From Bacteroidota bacterium (GTDB lineage Bacteria; Bacteroidota; Bacteroidia; Chitinophagales; Chitinophagaceae): 64,000 nt of DNA. Shown here one piece after another: positions 43,518 through 51,927 of the stretch. A program made the position numbers and the translations under genes. The notes under the pieces are model-generated. The model saw only the letters and a list, made by a program, of their open reading frames with translations. It ran no database searches and had not been told where the DNA came from. Numbering within the stretch: position 1 is the first letter of the stretch; each line of letters begins with the position of its first letter. The stretch lies in the NCBI GenBank assembly GCA_016868895.1, contig VGFK01000002.1:62001-126000 (forward strand). Direction: 5' to 3'.

Positions 43518-43931
43518 ATGCAATCCATCCGATTGGGATGGTTGCTGCTTGTCTTCGTTCCGTTGCAGCAGCAATTTTCCAGTCAATGGGGCCCGCTCGC
43601 ATCCGGGCACTATTCAGTCGAACAGATGAAAGCCATCCTTCCTGCTGCTCTGCTGGTCAAAGACAATCAAGGAAAAATAATGACTGTCGAATCGTTTCGT
43701 ATCAATTATAAATTCAAGAGTTCGTATCGGGATGCTGAAACCGGTAAGGTTGTTTCTACTGCTGAACTGCGGGTAGGGGAATTCAAGCAAGCTTTTTTGT
43801 CGACTGCCTGGATCGAAAGCGTCCGCGACAATATCAAAAAAGGGGACACTATACTGTTTACGGGAATCTTATTTAGAAACAGCAACCATAAACTTCAACC
43901 TGCACCTCAATTGCAAGTGATTGTCAAGTGA
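43518..43931 (+). CDS. Small secreted protein resembling the GldM C-terminal domain
   Basis: A 137-residue protein with a signal peptide (MQSIRLGWLLLVFVPLQQQFSS). The mature part (SVEQMKAILPAALLVKDNQGK, ESFRINYKF, then IKKGDTILFTGILFRN and PAPQLQVIVK) has the strand order and the 'KGDxxxFxxI' phrase of the C-terminal repeat of GldM, a gliding and type IX secretion protein, but GldM itself is about 500 residues, so this is at most a stand-alone relative. Function unknown. It starts 1 nt after the valS stop and must be co-transcribed with it. Confidence 0.55.
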   Translation: MQSIRLGWLLLVFVPLQQQFSSQWGPLASGHYSVEQMKAILPAALLVKDNQGKIMTVESFRINYKFKSSYRDAETGKVVSTAELRVGEFKQAFLSTAWIESVRDNIKKGDTILFTGILFRNSNHKLQPAPQLQVIVK

Positions 43932-43974
43932 CTTCCAGTCGACATTCTCCGTATATTGTAAAAAAAATTGCACC

Positions 43975-45408
43975 ATGCGGGTAACATTCCTCGTTTTTAC
44001 TTTTTTCCTGAATATGCTCCATGGGGTTGCTCAGGATCATGCATCCCGCATCATCGAACAGCTCAATAAGCAGTCCACGCATTTTGCAGAAATGGCTCAA
44101 ACCATTTGGAATTGGGCCGAACCGGGCTATTTGGAAATTAAAACAACCCAGTTGATGCAACAGGAATTGTCCAAGGCCGGGTTTACTATAGAAACAGGCA
44201 CGGCTGGCATACCAACTGCATTTGTCGCTACCTATGGATCCGGCGCCCCTGTGATTGGCATATTGGCTGAAATGGATGCATTGCCCGGATTGTCGCAACA
44301 GCCTCTTCCAAGCCGCAATCCCGTTACAGAAGGAGGCTATGGCCATGGATGCGGTCACAATTTATTTGGAGCGGGTTCAATTGCAGCTGCGATTGCTGTG
44401 AAAGACTGGATGCAATCCAATCGAATTAAGGGAACCATAAAGCTATTCGGAACGCCTGCTGAGGAAGGTGCTGGCGGGGGAAAAATTTATCTGGTACGAG
44501 AAGGCGCATTCAATGGAGTGGATGCCGTACTGCAATGGCATCCTGGCGATAAAAACAGTGCCAGTCCTTCATCCACATTGGCGTATAAAGTGGCCAACTT
44601 TAGTTTTAGGGGACAAGCAGCACATGCAGCGGCAGCCCCCGACAAAGGAAGATCTGCACTCGATGGGGTAGAGGCCATGAATTTTATGGTCAACCTGATG
44701 CGTGAACATGTATCGCAGGAAACCCGGATTCATTACGTCATCAAAGAAGGCGGACTCACCTCCAATATCGTTCCGGATTACGCCAAAGTGGAATACACCA
44801 TTCGGCATCCGAATGTAAATGGGCTCAATGAAATCTGGAACCGACTCATGAAGGCAGCAGAAGCTGCAGCACTGGGAACCGGAACCACGGTTTCTCATGA
44901 AGTGTTGACCGGTCTCTATAATGTATTGCCCAATGAAACACTGGCTAAGCTGGTGCAAAAGAATTTAGAGAAAGTAGGCGGAGTTGGATACACACCGGAA
45001 GAGCAGGAGTTTGCGCAACAAATCCGAAAAACCGTTGCCTCCACAACCTTGCCTCCGCTCTCTCAATCCTCTGCCATTGAACCCTACTCCTTGAATGGCT
45101 TGACATCTGCTTCAACTGATGTGGGCGATGTGAGCTGGGTTGTGCCTACAGCGGGACTTTCCACGGCTACTTGGGTGCCCGGTATCCCGGCGCACAGCTG
45201 GCAAGCAGTTGCGTGCGATGGTATGTCCATTGGGCATAAAGGCATGATGGTGGCTGCAAAAACGTTGGCGTTAACGGCTGCCGATATTTTACTTAAGCCC
45301 GATGTCATCCCAGTGGCTAGCCAGGAGTTGAAACAGGCGCGTGGCGCTGATTTTATATACCGATCATTGGCAGGTGACCGCAAACCACCACTGGACTACA
45401 GAAAATAA
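43975..45408 (+). CDS. Secreted M20-family amidohydrolase (AbgB/IAA-amino-acid hydrolase-like)
   Basis: A 477-residue zinc-type amidase with a signal peptide (MRVTFLVFTFFLNMLHGVAQ). Metal-site segments are GILAEMDALPGL, GGYGHGCGHNLFG, and LFGTPAEEGAGGGK; the dimerisation domain is visible at GQAAHAAAAPDKGRSALDGVEAM, and the final histidine lies in PGIPAHSWQAV. Relatives remove aminobenzoyl-glutamate or N-acyl amino acids; an exported form would act on amides in the periplasm. The ATG at 43975 starts the signal peptide. It ends 2 nt from the convergent mtaB. Confidence 0.9.
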   Translation: MRVTFLVFTFFLNMLHGVAQDHASRIIEQLNKQSTHFAEMAQTIWNWAEPGYLEIKTTQLMQQELSKAGFTIETGTAGIPTAFVATYGSGAPVIGILAEMDALPGLSQQPLPSRNPVTEGGYGHGCGHNLFGAGSIAAAIAVKDWMQSNRIKGTIKLFGTPAEEGAGGGKIYLVREGAFNGVDAVLQWHPGDKNSASPSSTLAYKVANFSFRGQAAHAAAAPDKGRSALDGVEAMNFMVNLMREHVSQETRIHYVIKEGGLTSNIVPDYAKVEYTIRHPNVNGLNEIWNRLMKAAEAAALGTGTTVSHEVLTGLYNVLPNETLAKLVQKNLEKVGGVGYTPEEQEFAQQIRKTVASTTLPPLSQSSAIEPYSLNGLTSASTDVGDVSWVVPTAGLSTATWVPGIPAHSWQAVACDGMSIGHKGMMVAAKTLALTAADILLKPDVIPVASQELKQARGADFIYRSLAGDRKPPLDYRK

Positions 45409-45410
45409 TA

Positions 45411-46676
45411 CTAAAGCGCCCAATTCACCACCTGGTTGACCCATTCTGCTCGGAAGGGAGTGCTGATACGAATATAATTATCCGTGTATCCCTCCATCAT
45501 GCCATTTTTATTCTCGTGTTCAAAGAGGACGTTTCGCTTTTTCCCTTCCTGTTGCGTTCTAAAGTATTGCGATTTCATATACGAGAGATTGCGTAGTATT
45601 TTATTGCGTTCGTTGCGAACGTGCATGGATACTGAATCGGCAATCTCAAGGGCTTTGGTATTGGGTCGCTCTGAATACGTAAACACATGCAGGTAAGAAA
45701 TATCCAGGCTGTGTAAAAAATCGACCGTTTCGTTGAACTCGGTTTCACCCTCACCCGGAAATCCTACGATTACATCAACACCGATGCCACAGTCGGGCAT
45801 CATTTTTTTAATCAATGCAATGCGTTCAGCGTATAGTTCTCTTCGGTATCTTCTGCGCATTTGTCCCAAGATTCGGTTGCTGCCACTCTGCAGGGGGATG
45901 TGGAAGTGCGGCATGAATGTTTTACTGCTGGCGACCCATTCAATGATTTCGGGGGATAATAAATTGGGCTCTATGGAGGAAATCCGGAATCGTTCTATAC
46001 CCTTGGAATCTTCCAACGCCCGACACAGCTCATAAAAGCTTGAACTGCGCTGCTCGTCAATGATGCCGTAGTCTCCCAGGTTCACACCGGTAAGAACGAT
46101 TTCTTTAACGCCCTGTTGAGCAATTTCTTCTACCTGTTGCAACACGCCTTCTATTGAATTGCTTCTGCTCTTTCCTCTGGCCATGGGTATGGTGCAAAAC
46201 GAACACGTGTAATCACATCCGTCCTGTACTTTTAAAAAAGTGCGGGTACGGTCGGTTACAGAGTACGCCGCATTGAACCCTTGTACTGCATCGATCTCAC
46301 AGCTGTGCACGCTTGCGGTATCGCTTTTTGTGTACTCCCGGAGGTGGTCAACAATATTGAATTTTTCAGCAGCACCCAACACCAAATCCACTCCTGGAAT
46401 GGATGCAATTTCTTGAGGCTTCAATTGAGCATAGCATCCGGTAATGACAACAACGGCTTCTTGGTTCTGGGCTTGAACCCTTCGGACCAATTGTCGACAT
46501 TCTTTATCTGCATTTTCTGTTACAGAACAAGTATTGATCACGTAGATATCTGCTTTTTCCTCGAAATCACGCCGTATAAATCCCTCTTTTTCCAGCATCC
46601 TGCCCAAGGTAGACGTCTCTGAAAAATTCAATTTACAGCCCAGTGTATGCAGCGCTATGGTTTTTTCGGTCCTCAT
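45411..46676 (-). CDS. mtaB: tRNA t6A37 methylthiotransferase MtaB
   Basis: Radical-SAM enzyme that converts t6A37 to ms2t6A37. The 421-residue protein has an N-terminal UPF0004 domain with cluster cysteines (LGCKLNFSET, NTCSVTENADKEC, GCYAQ), the radical-SAM motif CDYTCSFC, and PLQSGSNRILGQMRRRY. The TRAM region at the C-terminus (VLFEHENKNGMMEGYTDNYIRI) is present. The set of motifs distinguishes it from MiaB (which acts on i6A) and RimO. The ATG at 46676 is 8 nt after a -7 box. Its substrate depends on the Sua5 product encoded at 5.5 kb. Confidence 0.93.
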   Translation of the reverse strand: MRTEKTIALHTLGCKLNFSETSTLGRMLEKEGFIRRDFEEKADIYVINTCSVTENADKECRQLVRRVQAQNQEAVVVITGCYAQLKPQEIASIPGVDLVLGAAEKFNIVDHLREYTKSDTASVHSCEIDAVQGFNAAYSVTDRTRTFLKVQDGCDYTCSFCTIPMARGKSRSNSIEGVLQQVEEIAQQGVKEIVLTGVNLGDYGIIDEQRSSSFYELCRALEDSKGIERFRISSIEPNLLSPEIIEWVASSKTFMPHFHIPLQSGSNRILGQMRRRYRRELYAERIALIKKMMPDCGIGVDVIVGFPGEGETEFNETVDFLHSLDISYLHVFTYSERPNTKALEIADSVSMHVRNERNKILRNLSYMKSQYFRTQQEGKKRNVLFEHENKNGMMEGYTDNYIRISTPFRAEWVNQVVNWAL

Positions 46677-46684
46677 GCGGTCGG

Positions 46685-46692
46685 CAAAGATA
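46685..46692 (-). promoter_or_regulatory. -7 box for mtaB, very short leader
   Basis: TATCTTTG on the minus strand, exact match, only 8 nt before the start codon. It faces the plsC box 14 nt away. Confidence 0.55.
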
Positions 46693-46706
46693 CAGCGGGG
46701 AAAATG

Positions 46707-46714
46707 TATATTTG
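46707..46714 (+). promoter_or_regulatory. -7 box for plsC/priA, very short leader
   Basis: TATATTTG, exact match, 9 nt before the plsC ATG at 46724. Its upstream contact region coincides with the divergent mtaB promoter. Confidence 0.55.
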
Positions 46715-46723
46715 AAATATTCT

Positions 46724-47518
46724 ATGGCGCTGTTGCGGTACTTATTATTTGCATTTCAGGTGGTGTATTGTCTATATGCCATGCTGTTGTTTTCCTGCAT
46801 CATTTTATTGCTTTCTCCCTGCTTGCTGGTTTGTTTTTTTATGGGCAGGATCAAGGGGGGAAACATCATGTACCGAATCTTTAGAATCTGTGCGAAAATC
46901 TATTTGGTCTTGATTGGCATTCCACATCGCACATCATACGAATCCCGGCCCGACCCCGATGAGCAATATATTTTCATTGCCAATCACATTGCCTACCTGG
47001 ATGCGGTCATCATCATTGCATCGGTACAACACGATTTTCGTCCCATTGGAAAGTACGAGCTCTTGCGGGTACCGATTTTTGGCATGCTCTATAAGTTTTG
47101 TGTGGTGACGGTTAACCGGTCGAGTGCAGAAGATCGAGCGCGAAGTTTGAATGATCTCCGAAAAATACTTGCGCGGGGAATTTCTATTGTTGTATTCCCG
47201 GAAGGAACGTTCAACATGAGGGATACACCTTTAAAAGAAATGTATGACGGCGCATTCAAACTGGCTGTTGAAATGGGCAAGAAGATACAACCAATTGTTT
47301 TTTTGGACGCCTTTGATCGCATGCACTATCGCCACTGGTTTACACTGACGCCGGGTCGGTCGCGGGCCATTTATCTTCACCCCATTGATCCTGCTGATCA
47401 TCCGGAAGCAGACGCCAAGCAGTTGAAAGAGATGGCTGCTCAACAGATGGCCGAAAAGTTGATTGAATACAAGGCCTCCTGGATAGCCAACGATTATTTT
47501 ACCCGTAACGCAAAATGA
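46724..47518 (+). CDS. plsC: 1-acyl-sn-glycerol-3-phosphate acyltransferase
   Basis: Acylates lysophosphatidic acid to phosphatidic acid in phospholipid synthesis at the inner membrane. The 264-residue protein opens with one or two membrane helices (LLRYLLFAFQVVYCLYAMLL, IILLLSPCLLVCFFMG). The acyltransferase block has NHIAYLD (NHx4D), the KYELLRVPIFG segment, VNRSSAEDRARS and FPEGTFN. The start at 46724 sits just after the -7 box; earlier in-frame codons lie upstream of the promoter. priA follows after 6 nt. Confidence 0.92.
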   Translation: MALLRYLLFAFQVVYCLYAMLLFSCIILLLSPCLLVCFFMGRIKGGNIMYRIFRICAKIYLVLIGIPHRTSYESRPDPDEQYIFIANHIAYLDAVIIIASVQHDFRPIGKYELLRVPIFGMLYKFCVVTVNRSSAEDRARSLNDLRKILARGISIVVFPEGTFNMRDTPLKEMYDGAFKLAVEMGKKIQPIVFLDAFDRMHYRHWFTLTPGRSRAIYLHPIDPADHPEADAKQLKEMAAQQMAEKLIEYKASWIANDYFTRNAK

Positions 47519-47524
47519 TTTGAT

Positions 47525-49969
47525 GTGTTTGCAGAAGTGATCTTGCCATTGGCGCTCCCCAAGACGTTTACATACGCCATTCCACAGTCGCTGATCGATT
47601 CAGCGGTTCCGGGTGTTCGGGTGGAAGTGGTGTTTGGTCGACAAAAACGCTATGCTGGCATCATTAAATCGGTTACCCACATTCCACCACAGGGATTTCA
47701 GGCAAAACCCATTCTGCAAGTACTGGATACAGAGCCGATTCTCCATCCCCAGCAACTCCAACTTTGGTCCTGGATCGCCACCTACTACATGTGCACCGAA
47801 GGTGAAGTGATGGCCGCAGCGCTACCTGCACATTTCAAATTGAACAGTGAAACCGTACTTGTATTCAATGAAGCATATGGAGATGATTTCTCGGCGCTGG
47901 ATGAACAGGAATTCCTGGTTGCGGAAGGGTTACTCTTGAAAAAAGAGTTAAAAATTGATGAGGTTCAGGGTATTCTGGATATCGGACATGTTTATCCGGT
48001 TGTACGAAGGCTACTGGAAAAAAATATTTGCCACGCTTATGAATCGATTCGAGAAAAATATATTCCTAAGCGTGAAAAAGTAGTGAGTCTGCATGTGGAT
48101 TATCACAATGAGTCTGCATTAGAAGCGCTGTTGAACAATTGGTCGAGTAAGGCGCCCAAGCAAATGGAGTTGCTGTTGTCGTTTTTACACCTGCAAAAAA
48201 GTGATGTACCGGTGAGGCAAACCGAATTGCTAAAAAAAGCTGCTGCTTCTCCAGCACAGCTGCGTTCACTGGTGGATAAAAACATTCTAATTGTATCAGA
48301 GCAACAAGCGGATCGAATCCCCATGGGGGAACGTCGCATTTCTGTTGATGTTGAGCTGTCTACCGAGCAACAGCAGGCCTGGGAGTCCATGCAGTCGCAG
48401 TTCTCCCAAAAAGAGACCTGTCTGCTGCATGGCGTTACTTCCAGCGGTAAGACCTTGCTCTACATCAAGCTGATGGAGCAGGCAGTTCGTAACAATACAC
48501 AGGTATTGTTTCTGCTGCCTGAAATAGCCCTTACCAGTCAGATCATCCGAAGATTGCAGCAGCATTTTGGGGGATATATTGCCATTTATCACTCCAAATT
48601 CAATCCCAATGAGCGTGTAGAAATTTGGAATAAAATTCGGAGCGGTGAGGCGAAGATCATCATCGGAGCACGTTCTGCACTGTTTCTTCCTTTTGTCCAC
48701 CTGACTCATATCATCATTGACGAAGAACAGGACGCCTCATTTAAACAACAAGATCCGGCTCCACGGTACAACGCTCGGGATGCAGCTCTGTATTATGCTA
48801 CTTTATTTTCTGCTAAAGTACTCTTGGGAAGTGCAACACCCAGTTTGGAGTCCTATGCTCATGCATCATCGGGCAAGTATGGGTTAGTTAAATTACTGGA
48901 CCGCTTTGGAGGGGTAGCGCTGCCGACTATTGAAGTCATTGATCATCGCCAGCATCGCGCTGAGGGTGGAATTCGTTCAATCGTCACCCCGGCACTCAAA
49001 GAAGCTATTACAGAAAGCCTTCGTCAGAAAAAACAAGTCATTTTATTTCAAAACCGAAGGGGTTACGCGCCGTATAAAATGTGTGCGACCTGCGGCAACA
49101 TTCCCCATTGTGAGCAATGCGATGTTACGCTAAGCTATCATAAGCTGCAACACAAATTGAAATGCCATTATTGCGGAACAGCGTATCCGGTTCAATTGCA
49201 GTGTGCCGCGTGCGGTTCTGCAAAATGGGTAGAACGCAATTTTGGTACAGAAAAAGTAGAGGAGGAGCTGGCTGCCTTGTTTCCCTCAGCCACCATTGCT
49301 AGGATGGATGTGGATACCGTAAAAGGTAAAACTGCACATGAAGAAATGATCAAGAATTTTGAGCAACGCCGTATGGATATTCTGGTTGGGACACAGATGG
49401 TAGTAAAGGGACTCGATTTTGAGCACGTGGCACTGGTCGGAATTTTGGATGCCGATGGATTGCTTTCATTCACCGACTTCCGGGTCAATGAGCGGGCTTT
49501 TCAATTGATGGAACAGGTGAGTGGTCGCGCAGGCAGACGAGGTGAACAGGGCCGTGTTTTGATTCAAACGGCTCAACCTCACCATACGCTGATAGGGTTG
49601 GTGGTGCAGCATGACTATACCGCTATGTATGAATTGGAGATGAAAACCCGGAAAGTATTTCATTATCCTCCCTATTCCCGCATCATACAATTCACGTTCC
49701 GGCATGTCAGCCAAGATATGGCGCTCCATGCCGCTCGTTTTTTTGCAAATCACTTACACAGTTCGTTTGCAGATGCAATGATTGGTCCCGCAGAACCGGT
49801 TGTCAACCGCATCAAAAATCGGTACATCTATGAAATTTTATTGAAACTTCCACGCGAAGGAACTCGTAACGGCCAGGCTCGTGTATTGATTCAGCAAGTG
49901 CTCACAATGCTGGAACACGATAAGGCTTTTCGATCAGTACAGGTCCAGATAAATGTAGATCCTCAGTAG
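47525..49969 (+). CDS. priA: Primosomal protein N' (PriA helicase)
   Basis: Superfamily 2 DNA helicase that restarts stalled replication forks by rebuilding the primosome. The 814-residue protein has the 3'-DNA-binding domain (residues 1-100), Walker A GVTSSGKT, DEEQ box, the eight-cysteine zinc region (CATCGNIPHCEQCD, then CHYCG and CAACG), and helicase motifs GTEKVEEEL and VSGRAGRRGEQG. The start is GTG at 47525, the only in-frame start between an upstream stop and the conserved N-terminus. It is co-transcribed with plsC. Its stop abuts that of dnaG on the other strand. Confidence 0.96.
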   Translation: MFAEVILPLALPKTFTYAIPQSLIDSAVPGVRVEVVFGRQKRYAGIIKSVTHIPPQGFQAKPILQVLDTEPILHPQQLQLWSWIATYYMCTEGEVMAAALPAHFKLNSETVLVFNEAYGDDFSALDEQEFLVAEGLLLKKELKIDEVQGILDIGHVYPVVRRLLEKNICHAYESIREKYIPKREKVVSLHVDYHNESALEALLNNWSSKAPKQMELLLSFLHLQKSDVPVRQTELLKKAAASPAQLRSLVDKNILIVSEQQADRIPMGERRISVDVELSTEQQQAWESMQSQFSQKETCLLHGVTSSGKTLLYIKLMEQAVRNNTQVLFLLPEIALTSQIIRRLQQHFGGYIAIYHSKFNPNERVEIWNKIRSGEAKIIIGARSALFLPFVHLTHIIIDEEQDASFKQQDPAPRYNARDAALYYATLFSAKVLLGSATPSLESYAHASSGKYGLVKLLDRFGGVALPTIEVIDHRQHRAEGGIRSIVTPALKEAITESLRQKKQVILFQNRRGYAPYKMCATCGNIPHCEQCDVTLSYHKLQHKLKCHYCGTAYPVQLQCAACGSAKWVERNFGTEKVEEELAALFPSATIARMDVDTVKGKTAHEEMIKNFEQRRMDILVGTQMVVKGLDFEHVALVGILDADGLLSFTDFRVNERAFQLMEQVSGRAGRRGEQGRVLIQTAQPHHTLIGLVVQHDYTAMYELEMKTRKVFHYPPYSRIIQFTFRHVSQDMALHAARFFANHLHSSFADAMIGPAEPVVNRIKNRYIYEILLKLPREGTRNGQARVLIQQVLTMLEHDKAFRSVQVQINVDPQ

Positions 49970-51904
49970 TTATTTAAAAATGACTGTGCCGGGTGCACGC
50001 ATGAGTTCCATCTCCAGCTGCTTCAGGTGTTGATGGGTTTGCAACAGGATCATCATGTCGTCAGGTTGATGTTCGCGCTCAAGATCCATTTGATTTTCAA
50101 CAATGAGACGCTTTACTTTTTTGAGTTTCAAATAGGTGATGCAGGAAGTGACTTCCTCTTTGTACAATCCATCTCGGTTCTTGATTTCTCCTTTGTAGTA
50201 TTTGTTCCAGTTGGGACTGATCTGATGTTTTTCGGAAAGGAGTCCCACCACAGTTTGCGCGATTGATGGGTTGCTGTGGTACAAAAACATTTTTTCCTGA
50301 ATGGCAGTGCCCGATTGTTTCATCGTTTTATACTCCTGCATGATGTCCAATACATGCCGGTTATCGAACAACTCTTCCAGCCCATCTTTTTCCAGTTCTG
50401 CAAAAATATACTCAGCGACAGAAACAGAATCGTCCCATGCTTTATCTCCAAATTCTAACAGCGCCCTCAATACGGCTTGTTCATTCAGGTCATCTTTGAA
50501 CAACAACTCAACGCTTTCATCTTGAGCAGGAGTTGGCTCGTTTTTTGGACCTTCTTGTGCATCCTTGATTGATTTCTTTTCTTCACGGGTCAGTTTATCC
50601 TGAGCAAGTTTTTTGACAAGTGCCGTTAGCCCTTGTTCATCAACCTTTAAAATCTGGGAACACTTTTTGATATAGTCTTGCTGACGGGTAAAATCTTCTG
50701 CCCGATTAAATTTAGAAATGGATTCGGCGATTTGATTCACTACCGCCGCTTTTTTGATGCTGTCGCTTCCTGCTTCTGTGAGCGCGACGTCCAACTGGAA
50801 TAGAATGAAATCCTTTTTATTGGCACTGATGAACGAACGAAATCCGTCTGCACCAACTTTCTTCACATAACTGTCCGGATCCTCTTTATCGGGAATCAAC
50901 ACTAGTTGCACATGCAGTCCTTCTTCAATGGCCAGATCAAGCCCGCGCAGTGCTGCCTTTACACCAGCGGCATCTCCATCATAAATGATGGTCAGGTTGT
51001 TGGTATACTTGCGAATCAGACGGAGCTGTTCAATGGTAAGAGCCGTACCACCGGAGGCAACAACATTTTCAATTCCGGCTTGGTGCATGGCTGTTACATC
51101 CGTATACCCTTCTACCAAAAAGCATTCATCCGAGCGGTCAATCGTATGACGCGCAAAATAAGACCCATACAGGATCCTGCTTTTGACGTACAACTCGTTC
51201 TCGGGTGTATTGATGTATTTGGGTCCCCGATCACTGCTTCCAATTACACGTGCACCAAACCCAATGATCTTTCCGCTTTGGTTGTGAATGGGGAAAATGA
51301 TTCTGCCCCGGTAGTTGTCAACCAGCTCGCCGTCCCGCTCCACACAGAGTCCACTGCGTTTCAAGAGGGTAGCAGAATATTGATTTTTCAATGCCTCTTT
51401 TGAAAACGCATCTCGCTCGTTGGGCGAATAGCCCAGTTGAAACTTTTCAATTGTTTCATCCTGAAATCCGCGTTCTTTCAAATAACTGAGTGCAATATCT
51501 TTTCCTTCTTCCGTTTCTTTCAGCTGAACAGCGAAAAACTTTGCCGCAAACTGATTGAGGATATGGAGGCTTTCGGCGACTTGTTGCTGTTCTCTATACT
51601 CAGGACTGGTTTCTGTTTCGATGACCTCTATGCCATACCGCTGTGCCAACCATCGAAGTGCTTCAACATAGGAATACTTTTCGTGGTCCATCACAAACCC
51701 AATTGCATTTCCACTTTTCCCACACCCAAAGCATTTATAGATTTCTTTGCTGGGAGAAACTGTAAAAGATGGCGTTTTTTCGTTGTGAAAGGGACAATTG
51801 CCTATATAGTTGGAACCTCTTCGCTTGAGCTTCACGAATGATCCAACAATATCAATGATATCGATTTTAGATTGAATATCCTGTATGGTCTGCTGAGCAA
51901 TCAC
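49970..51904 (-). CDS. dnaG: DNA primase
   Basis: Makes RNA primers for lagging-strand synthesis. The 644-residue protein has the N-terminal zinc site CPFHNEKTPSF and CFGCGKSG, the primase core with FGARVIG and YINTPENELY, the TOPRIM glutamate in VEGYTDV with IYDGDAAGVKAAL, and a C-terminal helicase-interaction domain. Start is GTG at 51904 (IAQQTIQDIQ), matching the usual family start; no ATG is in register. It lies 23 nt after the DUF2231/cytochrome gene, so it may also be transcribed from that operon. Convergent with priA, 0 nt apart. Confidence 0.96.
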   Translation of the reverse strand: MIAQQTIQDIQSKIDIIDIVGSFVKLKRRGSNYIGNCPFHNEKTPSFTVSPSKEIYKCFGCGKSGNAIGFVMDHEKYSYVEALRWLAQRYGIEVIETETSPEYREQQQVAESLHILNQFAAKFFAVQLKETEEGKDIALSYLKERGFQDETIEKFQLGYSPNERDAFSKEALKNQYSATLLKRSGLCVERDGELVDNYRGRIIFPIHNQSGKIIGFGARVIGSSDRGPKYINTPENELYVKSRILYGSYFARHTIDRSDECFLVEGYTDVTAMHQAGIENVVASGGTALTIEQLRLIRKYTNNLTIIYDGDAAGVKAALRGLDLAIEEGLHVQLVLIPDKEDPDSYVKKVGADGFRSFISANKKDFILFQLDVALTEAGSDSIKKAAVVNQIAESISKFNRAEDFTRQQDYIKKCSQILKVDEQGLTALVKKLAQDKLTREEKKSIKDAQEGPKNEPTPAQDESVELLFKDDLNEQAVLRALLEFGDKAWDDSVSVAEYIFAELEKDGLEELFDNRHVLDIMQEYKTMKQSGTAIQEKMFLYHSNPSIAQTVVGLLSEKHQISPNWNKYYKGEIKNRDGLYKEEVTSCITYLKLKKVKRLIVENQMDLEREHQPDDMMILLQTHQHLKQLEMELMRAPGTVIFK

Positions 51905-51927
51905 TGTTCCGGATTGAACCGGTGAAA